Positions 57,789 through 64,000 of a stretch of DNA of 64,000 nucleotides are shown here, one piece after another (position 1 is the stretch's first letter; each line of letters begins with the position of its first letter). Source of the stretch: Barthelona sp. PCE. Its lineage: Eukaryota > Metamonada: BaSk clade. The position numbers were made by a program, and so were the translations under genes. The stretch spans positions 1,612,001 to 1,676,000 of the forward strand of contig JAUFOR010000002.1 of assembly GCA_040285745.1 (NCBI GenBank), read 5' to 3'. Under the pieces are notes generated by a model that saw only the letters and a list, made by a program, of their open reading frames with translations, had not been told where the DNA came from and did no database searches.

Positions 57789-59180
57789 TTACAAACCTAA
57801 TAACTCGGAATCTGTATCAACTAGACCAAGACTCAACCGTATAGGATCTGGAAGCTGTGCTTTATCAGCTTTTATCGTAGGTTTCGATTTTATCGTACTT
57901 AAATCTTGTAATTTTTCAATGACTTCACTGTACTCTTCTTCAGCCTGTTGGACTGCTTTAATTTTTGAAAGTAACCTTCTTTTTTCAACATTCGGAGTTT
58001 TTAATGGAGTTATCTCATCTAATGACTCAGCTTTCTCCAATTCACCATCCATACTCTTAACTGTATTCTCTAACTTCTCTAATCTCTGTAAATATGACCT
58101 TGAAAACTCTTCATCAACATTATTCACTTCTTCATTTCTCTCAATAACACCAGTACTAATTGACTCTAATAAATCCAATGATGGTTCATCAGGTTCTTTT
58201 TTTGTTACAAAGGGCATAAGTTGGGCCTCAGCTGTTGCCTTTAACGGTTCTGTTTTAATAGTGTTACAAGTGCTAAACTTCACTGGTTCCCTCCTCTCTT
58301 CTTTCGTATCCATATCCAAACATTGTCTCGCCCTGACTTTCCTTATGGAATCTGTGTCAATTGCACTTTCAAGCTCCTTATAACTCTCTATAAGATCACT
58401 GATCAGCTGAGTCTTACTATAACTCTTATAATCACTCATTTTCTTCTTCTTCTCACGCAGTTCCCGCACCTTTGGAGGAAGGTCAACGGTATCGACTGTG
58501 TGTACATGCGTAACATGGTGTTTTTGTGTCTGTGTGGCATCACACATACGAAAATTGGTATCACATACTGTCCTGCTTTGTTTTGCATGAGTTCTTGCAT
58601 TAAAAGTGCTTGTATTTGAAAAGTATGGATCTGTTGCCCTGGTAAGACTAAGCTCAGAGTTTAAAAAGTTCTCAACATAGGAAGAAAAATGGCGATTTAA
58701 AATTGGTAATGTTGTATCCTGTATTGTAAGAGATACCCTATCTAATTCACTGAGGACCTGTGTGTTGAGAGATGGAAACTGTTTGATAAAGTCAAAAGGG
58801 GTCTGCTTTCCCATATCGTCACAAAACAACTGAAGGTCTTCCATTTGATCCAAAAGTTTATCCGCTTCCTCTACTTTATCAAGGATTGGGCGGTGGCTTG
58901 AAGTTGAAAGCTGTTCCAGTACCTTGTCTACCCCATCAAACGCTTCCTGAAGCTGAAGGATAACTTTTGCCTTCTTGTGTTTAACCCTAAGGCGAAGCTG
59001 TTCGACTGACTCGTCAATGATCATACATTGGTCTGCCACCCGCTTCTTATGCAATGAAACACGCTTTCTTTCATACTTAAGGCGTTCAACCATCAAATCA
59101 AACTCTGCCTGACGTTTACGATGCAATGTGTCGACCGCGTCAGGATACAACTCTATGTTTTGAAGTGTTGAGAACGACAT
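57789..59180 (-). CDS. Coiled-coil protein, 463 residues
   Basis: A clean ATG at 59180 begins MSFSTLQNIELYPDAV. Residues 15-130 are strongly helical and charged (KRQAEFDLMVERLKYERKRV, then VEQLRLRVKHKKAKVILQL), like the coiled coil that follows B-box domains, though no zinc-binding residues precede it. A short folded segment near 125-180 is followed by a Thr/Gln/His-rich linker. A second coil lies near 355-435 (YLQRLEKLENTVKSMDGELEKAES). The C-terminus is Pro/Ser/Leu-rich (PDPIRLSLGLVDTDSELLGL). No family recognised; probably a structural protein. Confidence 0.6.
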   Translation of the reverse strand: MSFSTLQNIELYPDAVDTLHRKRQAEFDLMVERLKYERKRVSLHKKRVADQCMIIDESVEQLRLRVKHKKAKVILQLQEAFDGVDKVLEQLSTSSHRPILDKVEEADKLLDQMEDLQLFCDDMGKQTPFDFIKQFPSLNTQVLSELDRVSLTIQDTTLPILNRHFSSYVENFLNSELSLTRATDPYFSNTSTFNARTHAKQSRTVCDTNFRMCDATQTQKHHVTHVHTVDTVDLPPKVRELREKKKKMSDYKSYSKTQLISDLIESYKELESAIDTDSIRKVRARQCLDMDTKEERREPVKFSTCNTIKTEPLKATAEAQLMPFVTKKEPDEPSLDLLESISTGVIERNEEVNNVDEEFSRSYLQRLEKLENTVKSMDGELEKAESLDEITPLKTPNVEKRRLLSKIKAVQQAEEEYSEVIEKLQDLSTIKSKPTIKADKAQLPDPIRLSLGLVDTDSELLGL

Positions 59181-60030
59181 ACGCAGGAAAAATGTTTAAA
59201 CAGGTCAAAATTGCATTTGTCATCGTATGGTATAAATATTGTTATATAAATATTGTTTTGACGCCCACACTTATAGATTGAAACCATGCATATACGGAAT
59301 ATCATCTATTTACGAAGGTTATCATTCATGATCACTTCTCTCATACTGTTATGTGACATTCTGTTAAGCATTCAAGAGTAGTAATCAAAAGTTCACTACA
59401 AACCCATAATCTTAAGTGAACCTAATCATTAGAACTTTTTCTCAACATAAAATATATTAATATGCAACCGATCCTCAAGATCCCAGATTGATGAACAATT
59501 AGAGAATGGAACACGAAGCAGGGTTGAATTTGCTTAGTTCACTTATATCAAGGTTTCCTATTTTCTTTTGTATATTTTATACCTATTTATTAGTATCGAG
59601 AGTCGGATTTGTGGACTTCCGCACACCGACCTCGGTGACCCCTTCGTGGCACCATACCCAAACTTAGATCTCTGTAAATCATCAAAGTTTCAGGCTTTAC
59701 TACCGCTGCATATAAGGGAAGGAACTATGGTGAATCAAGACATTTAAACAAACTGTGCCTTCAAAACATACTTACAAAGCGAATATTTGTTAAAGAATAG
59801 TTATTGTTGTGATATTCAGCCACACAATCCAAATGTGAAAAAACTCAGTCCAAGAATAAGCCATTATATAGTGTTATATCTAATGGCATATTTTGTGGCA
59901 TTTCCGCGTCTAGTGCTTGAGCCAAGCAAGAAAAGCAAACACAGAATCTTGCGATTGATAAAACACTTGTTTTTCCTAATTTCTCCCTTTCTTTCTGTTA
60001 GTTTATTGTTAAACATCCGTAAAATAGCAG
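59181..60030. other. Long intergenic region (850 bases) with a GC-rich foldable patch
   Basis: This is the longest host intergenic stretch in the window. It contains a 14-base tandem repeat (tataaatattgtta) at about 59231-59258. At 59602-59653 there is a GC-rich patch that can form two adjacent hairpins: GTCGG...CCGAC enclosing GTG...CAC, then GGTG...CACC. No tRNA, snoRNA or snRNA signature could be confirmed. The open frame at 59787-60092 starts with TTG, overlaps the next gene and is not credited. Confidence 0.45.
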
Positions 60031-61491
60031 ATGGCGAATTATTCAGCTGGAAAAAGCATTTCTGCAATGACTGCATTTTCTCTCATTTTTAACATGGTTG
60101 TAGGTATTGGTTCTATGACTTTACCTCAAACATTTGCAAAAATCGGCATAATTCTTACAGTGGCCGTCATCGTTGTTCTTGCATTTTTCTCTTACATATC
60201 CGCCACATACGTACTTGAAGCAATGGCCAATACAAATGCCATTCTAAGGGCCGAAAAGGAACAAAATCTCCTCAATGGGGAGGCAGAGAGCGAAGAAGCA
60301 AGCGCTGAAGAAAAAGAAATGGAGAATAGCATCAATAGTGTTAAACTTGATATTGATGGAATAACATCCCCTTACAAGTTGAAGACCCGAATTGAGTACT
60401 CTAAGATGGCAAATCTCTACTTTTCTGATGGTTTTAAACTCTTCTTCACACTCATCTTTTGCTTTTATTTTTTGGGAGATCTTGCCATTTACACAGTTGG
60501 AGCTCCCAATACATTACAACAGTGGGTAGATTTCGAAATGGATTTCATGGGCATGCATCTCACTGATATGGCACTGCAACGTTTTTTCCTCATTGCATTT
60601 GCAATTATCGTTGTCCCTCTTTGTTTAGCTGACATGCAGAATACTAAGATTTTACAGATCATTACTCTCGGTCTCCGTCTTGTTGCCTTTTATACAATGA
60701 TTATCTTGGGCGCTCTTCATGTTATGGGTGGTCGAACAGGTGGCATGACACATGTTCCAATGTGGGACTTCAAGAATGTAGGAGCTGTGCTAGGTAGCAC
60801 TGTATATTCTTTTATGTCACACCATTCCCTTCCCTCTATGTTGACACCTATCAAAGCAAAGAACAAATCTAAAACTACAAAGAAGACCCTATTAGCCGAT
60901 TTCTTTACGATTGGTATATCTTACATTTTGCTCAGTTCCACGGCTATGCTTGCGTTCAGCGACCCCAACCTTCCTGATCATTGTGAACTCCGAGGAACAA
61001 AAGCATGCAAGATTCAGGATCTTTACTTCAAGAACTTTGCTTCCTACGACAATGTATTCATAGATTATTTCATGCTTGGTTTCCCATTAATTGTTTTTGT
61101 AACAATCTGGCCCATGATCGCAATTACACTCAGAAACAACATTGATCAGTTACTTCCCAAGCTTAAACCTAAACTTGAAAAAATGAGAAAACCAATTTGT
61201 GTTGCCCTTGCTATTCTTCCACCCTTAACCATTGGTTGGTTCACCAATAACGTTACCATTCTCGTTCGTTTTACTGGTGGTTTATGTGGTGTCTTTATTA
61301 TGTTTACTTTCCCTGCTTTCTTTGTTAAAAATTCCAGAGAGAAATGTGAAGAACTTAATATCGTTGGAAAGAATGAGTACAAGTCATTCTTCCAATCTAA
61401 ATTCTGGATCAACGCTGTTCTAGGTTGGTCTGGACTCATGTTCTTAACGAATGTCTGGCTCCTAATCAAATTTTTCATCAATGGAGAATAA
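60031..61491 (+). CDS. Amino-acid transporter, AAAP family (SLC32/36/38-like)
   Basis: The 486-residue protein starts MANYSAGKSISAMTAFS, and the first span has the family's GxGSMTLP pattern (NMVVGIGSMTLPQTFAKIG), where the unwound first helix of AAAP carriers binds substrate. About eleven spans follow. A long charged loop lies between spans 2 and 3 (about 70-125), unusually acidic (ESEEASAEEKEME). The segment YSFMSHHSLPSMLTPIK near 265 matches the conserved FxFxxHxxxPxI region of span 6. These carriers move amino acids with sodium or protons at the plasma or vacuolar membrane; the substrate cannot be predicted. It converges on the GGPP synthase gene with 32 bases between stops. Confidence 0.88.
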   Translation: MANYSAGKSISAMTAFSLIFNMVVGIGSMTLPQTFAKIGIILTVAVIVVLAFFSYISATYVLEAMANTNAILRAEKEQNLLNGEAESEEASAEEKEMENSINSVKLDIDGITSPYKLKTRIEYSKMANLYFSDGFKLFFTLIFCFYFLGDLAIYTVGAPNTLQQWVDFEMDFMGMHLTDMALQRFFLIAFAIIVVPLCLADMQNTKILQIITLGLRLVAFYTMIILGALHVMGGRTGGMTHVPMWDFKNVGAVLGSTVYSFMSHHSLPSMLTPIKAKNKSKTTKKTLLADFFTIGISYILLSSTAMLAFSDPNLPDHCELRGTKACKIQDLYFKNFASYDNVFIDYFMLGFPLIVFVTIWPMIAITLRNNIDQLLPKLKPKLEKMRKPICVALAILPPLTIGWFTNNVTILVRFTGGLCGVFIMFTFPAFFVKNSREKCEELNIVGKNEYKSFFQSKFWINAVLGWSGLMFLTNVWLLIKFFINGE

Positions 61492-61523
61492 TCCGTATAG
61501 ATAGTAAAACATATAGAATGCAA

Positions 61524-62501
61524 TCAATTAATTCTCGTCTGTAACAGCTGTAACAACTGCTTTAATTGGGGATTTGCAGCTAATCCCTCCAATTGCGAGC
61601 ATAAATCATTGTATAACCTTACTAAAACATTACGAGTATGTGCAACTGCACCACAATCCAACAAAATCTTCAACGCCTCCTTCTTCAATCCAGGTTCCAT
61701 TGTTTTCAATGCCAAGAGGCACTGTAAGCGCTCACTATCCCTTCTATTAAGCATTTTCTGTTGCATAGCGCATACAAGTGGAAAACCGAATTTTCCTTCA
61801 GTTATATCATCACCCTCTTTTTTTAGATTCAAATAATCATCAAATATTTGGAAATAAACACCTAAAAGTACTGAAAAGCCACTGTACTCGTCCTTCTTCC
61901 CTGCTAATGCGCTTAAAAGACGCATTGCTAATCTAAAAAGTCCGCCTGTCTTGGCAGCAACAATATATACGTAACCATCAAGTCCAGGGTTGATACAGTC
62001 CTCTGTGCTGAGGATATCCAGCCCCTGTCCTCTGTGTAACTCCAGCATTTCTTCCAAGAAAACCTTGTTAGCCTCAGGACAATTCTCTCTTGCTATACGA
62101 TCCATACAATTAAAATATATGAAGTTTGCGCTGTTAAGTGTCATTCCTACACCAAAAACACGGTGAGAACAGATTTCTCCACGACGAAAATACGCATTAT
62201 CTTCAATATCATCAATGAGAAGTGATGCATTGTGAAGAGACGCAATCACAGACTTTACCAAATTAAGATGGTGATCTTCAGCCTCAATATACACATTAAG
62301 AGCTTCAATGAACTTATCACGGACTTTCTTACCTGGATTCTTCATTAAGTAGTGGAAACTCTTGTTAAATCTATAGTCAACCTCGTGAAGTGCGAGATTT
62401 CTAATCCCAACGCTAACATTGCGTAGCTTCAACAGTGCAGGCAATGATAATCTCTTTATGACCTTGGAAAGAGACCCAGTGTACTTAAACGGTGTTGCCA
62501 T
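61524..62501 (-). CDS. GGPS1: Geranylgeranyl diphosphate synthase (polyprenyl synthase)
   Basis: The 325-residue enzyme has both aspartate-rich motifs. The first is LLIDDIED with D97, D98 and D101, followed by NAYFRRG. The second is FQIFDDYLNL with D221 and D222, followed by ITEGKFGFP. KTGGLFRL near 184 completes the site. The residues just before the first motif and the FQIxDDYxNL form resemble eukaryotic type III GGPP synthases rather than farnesyl synthases. The enzyme adds isopentenyl diphosphate units to give the C20 donor for prenylation of Rab/Rho proteins and for quinone or dolichol precursors. The gene is complete with no targeting peptide visible, suggesting a cytosolic or ER location. 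Confidence 0.9.
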   Translation of the reverse strand: MATPFKYTGSLSKVIKRLSLPALLKLRNVSVGIRNLALHEVDYRFNKSFHYLMKNPGKKVRDKFIEALNVYIEAEDHHLNLVKSVIASLHNASLLIDDIEDNAYFRRGEICSHRVFGVGMTLNSANFIYFNCMDRIARENCPEANKVFLEEMLELHRGQGLDILSTEDCINPGLDGYVYIVAAKTGGLFRLAMRLLSALAGKKDEYSGFSVLLGVYFQIFDDYLNLKKEGDDITEGKFGFPLVCAMQQKMLNRRDSERLQCLLALKTMEPGLKKEALKILLDCGAVAHTRNVLVRLYNDLCSQLEGLAANPQLKQLLQLLQTRIN

Positions 62502-63079
62502 CGTGTGTGTTTATATGAAAAGGGTGAAAAATGAAAGATGAAAAAAATTTGCTTTTCCATTTCTTTCCCAATTCATTTACTCAAATTATGGTTAGTTGCG
62601 GTGGTAACTTTAATTCATCTTTGCATTTTAGAAATAATAAGGGAATAAAGGCAAAATTAAATGAATAGCTTTGAAACAATAATTTGGCGGATTTTTTTAG
62701 GATATGATGTGGTTGAGCGTTTGTTTAACTACTGTGGGGAGAATTGTTGATTACAAAAATGATATTTATATCAGCATACATTGAGTTAATTATTGTGCTT
62801 CATAATTAAAAGAATTTACTTCCAGTCAATGAGAATTAAATGCTTTAAATATGGGAATCGGGCAGAATCAAATGGTTTAAATCATTAAATAAAAAGTTGT
62901 CCAAGAAAAAAACGGAATGCAGGTAAATTGTGTAAACACTCTATTACTGATATTCTTGTCCTAAAATTCGCGACGTTACTAATGTTTGCTTCAAGGACCA
63001 TGGCGTTCTACCTCATGTTCTAAATAAAAATCATGTTAAGCCAAATTACACCCCTTTTCAAATCATTTACTAGGGCATA
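62502..63079. other. Divergent intergenic region (578 bases), nothing recognised
   Basis: The stretch between the GGPP synthase start and AP-3 mu is AT-rich. It carries several TTTAAA-type motifs (for example gctttaaatatg near 62842, ggtttaaatc near 62875) but no common promoter element could be shown. No reading frame or RNA gene is supported. Confidence 0.4.
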
Positions 63080-64000
63080 ATGATCATAGGTGCATTTGTG
63101 ATTGCTAAATCCAACGGGTATGGACATCAAAAGGTATAAACTCTAACATTAAGTGATTTAATGCTCCAGAAATCTTTAACGCCTGATCTATCTAATGAGA
63201 TCGTCTCACTTTTTTGGCGTAAGCTCGCGGAATCCAACAACTACGAGGAGCTGCCATTGATTCTCGAGTTCAACCAGTTTCAGATCATTCACATCCCCGT
63301 CAACTCTCTATACTTCTTGGTCGCGGCACAAAACGAGACTGACGTAGTCTCATGCATATCATTCTTTGAAATGTTTAACGAAATTGTTAAATCTCGTTTT
63401 TCACACACATTAACACAGGAATTGATCAACAAAGAGTACATCACATTGATGCTTCTACTCGATGAGATGCTTTTTGGGGACATTATGATTACAGATTCTA
63501 ATCAATTACTGGAACTATACCCATCAAAAGAAAGTAGTGCAAGCACACGTGAACCAGAGGGTTTTGAGGTGCAGACACGGTGCCCATCCCTTGTTTCCAA
63601 CTCGAGTGCTCATATCCCTTGGCGTAGACAGAACGTTTCGCATGATAAGAACAAAGCTTTAGTTGATGTTGTAGAACGTTATGATGCTGTTATCGACTCG
63701 CATGGTATTGTTACCTTCTCATCCGTCAACGGTAACATAGCGATCAACAGTCTGTTAAGTGGTCAACCAGATGTACTACTGCGTTTGAAGAATCCTTCAT
63801 GCATCTCCAGTGCTTCGTTCCATCCCAGTGTCCGCTACATCAAATGGCAGAGTCAAAGGGTGCTCAGTTTCGTCCCCCCTGATGGCAAGTTCTCAGTTAT
63901 GCGGTATCAAATCAATGGTAATACACAATGCCCGATTTCTATTAAGCCTAAAACGCAACGCATAGCTGATGATAAGATTGAATTCAGCCTGTCTGTTTCG
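63080..64000 (+). CDS. AP3M: AP-3 complex mu subunit (5' part, probably with one 36-base intron)
   Basis: The frame from 63170 to the window end gives the N-terminal half of an adaptor mu chain: a longin-like domain with LDEMLFGDI, then the mu homology domain starting IPWRRQNV...VDVVERYDAVID, followed by LSGQPDVLLRLKNP and FHPSVRY, and then RVLSFVPPDGKFSVMRY. These match AP-3 mu best (IPWRR...VDVVE, SFIPPDG). AP-3 sorts cargo from endosomes to lysosome-type organelles. The in-frame ATG at 63161 would remove the first strand of the longin domain. Exon 63080-63133 encodes MIIGAFVIAKSNGYGHQK, which supplies it, if 63134-63169 is removed as an intron (GTATAA start, CTAAC inside, CAG end, phase 0). 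Confidence 0.82.
63134..63169 (+). other. Probable 36-base spliceosomal intron in AP-3 mu
   Basis: The segment starts GTATAA, contains CTAAC, a good branch-point match, 10 bases in, and ends CTCCAG. Removing it joins a short ATG exon to the main frame in phase 0 and restores the hydrophobic first strand expected of adaptor mu chains. Left in place, it brings an in-frame TAA two codons after the splice site. Confidence 0.65.

Noticed and set aside
59601-59660. Possible tRNA in the GC-rich intergenic patch
   Set aside because: No TTCRANY T-loop and no seven-base anticodon loop in the right place.
59766-59775. ATACTTAC, resembling the 5' end of U1 snRNA
   Set aside because: Only eight bases match, the following CCTG is missing, and no U1-like stem structure follows.
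59787-60092. 101-codon plus-strand frame before the amino-acid transporter
   Set aside because: It starts at TTG, overlaps the transporter start in another frame and has unremarkable composition.
1-64000. Bacterial, viral or plasmid origin
   Set aside because: COPI, AP-3, dynein, Rpn12, SUMO ligase and GPI transamidase together are eukaryotic; no operons or Shine-Dalgarno sites are seen.
1-64000. CRISPR arrays
   Set aside because: No regularly spaced direct repeats with unique spacers were found; the only tandem array is the coding repeat in coronin.

Overview
This window is nuclear DNA of a unicellular, flagellated eukaryote with a compact, intron-poor genome. The evidence is as follows. 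An axonemal dynein heavy chain, a DNAL4-type dynein light chain and a SAS-6-like protein point to a cilium. COPI alpha, AP-3 mu, coronin, the proteasome lid subunit Rpn12, GPI transamidase, a SIZ/PIAS-type SUMO ligase and the ribosome-biogenesis factor GRWD1 are general eukaryotic genes. Most genes are single uninterrupted reading frames packed on both strands, with convergent neighbours 1 to 97 bases apart and one pair whose stop codons overlap. The sequence is AT-rich and the standard code fits. I cannot name the species; a free-living or parasitic excavate/metamonad-type protist would be consistent, but this is a guess.

Layout. 1-2977: 5' part of a dynein heavy chain (minus). 3178-8445: a polytopic membrane protein, Rpn12 and a large conserved membrane protein. 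8516-10126: coronin. 10336-13350: an unusual double threonine dehydratase. 13400-25397: DNAL4, an ankyrin protein, coatomer alpha and two unrecognised proteins separated by a DNA transposon remnant (21894-23445). 25695-35954: a HAD hydrolase, a coiled-coil protein, GRWD1, a CDF-like membrane protein, a protein with a docking/dimerisation domain, and GPI transamidase PIGK. 36009-39959: a giant secreted-plus-membrane receptor-like protein. 40213-44901: a giant WD40 protein with HECT-like and RING2-like C-terminal modules. 44919-59180: unrecognised and coiled-coil proteins, a 2068-residue conserved protein, SAS6-like and the SUMO ligase. 60031-64000: an amino-acid transporter, GGPP synthase and the 5' part of AP-3 mu.

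How the genes relate: there is no operon logic, as expected for a eukaryote. Themes that recur are cilium/basal body (dynein heavy chain, DNAL4, SAS6-like, possibly the 5362-8445 and 33895-35127 proteins), membrane traffic (COPI alpha, AP-3 mu, PIGK, GGPP synthase for prenyl anchors) and ubiquitin/SUMO/proteasome (Rpn12, the HECT-like protein, the SIZ ligase).

The items most worth a second look are: the threonine dehydratase fused to a degenerate copy of itself carrying an EF-hand; the WD40-HECT-like-RING2-like protein; a transposon with about 121-base inverted repeats; a probable 36-base intron in AP-3 mu; the absence of TGA as a stop in all 29 complete host genes; and patchwork base composition in the 2068-residue gene. 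Many open frames begin upstream of the first ATG with TTG or GTG; I used the first plausible ATG instead. I saw no tRNA, rRNA or CRISPR and could not define a shared promoter motif.
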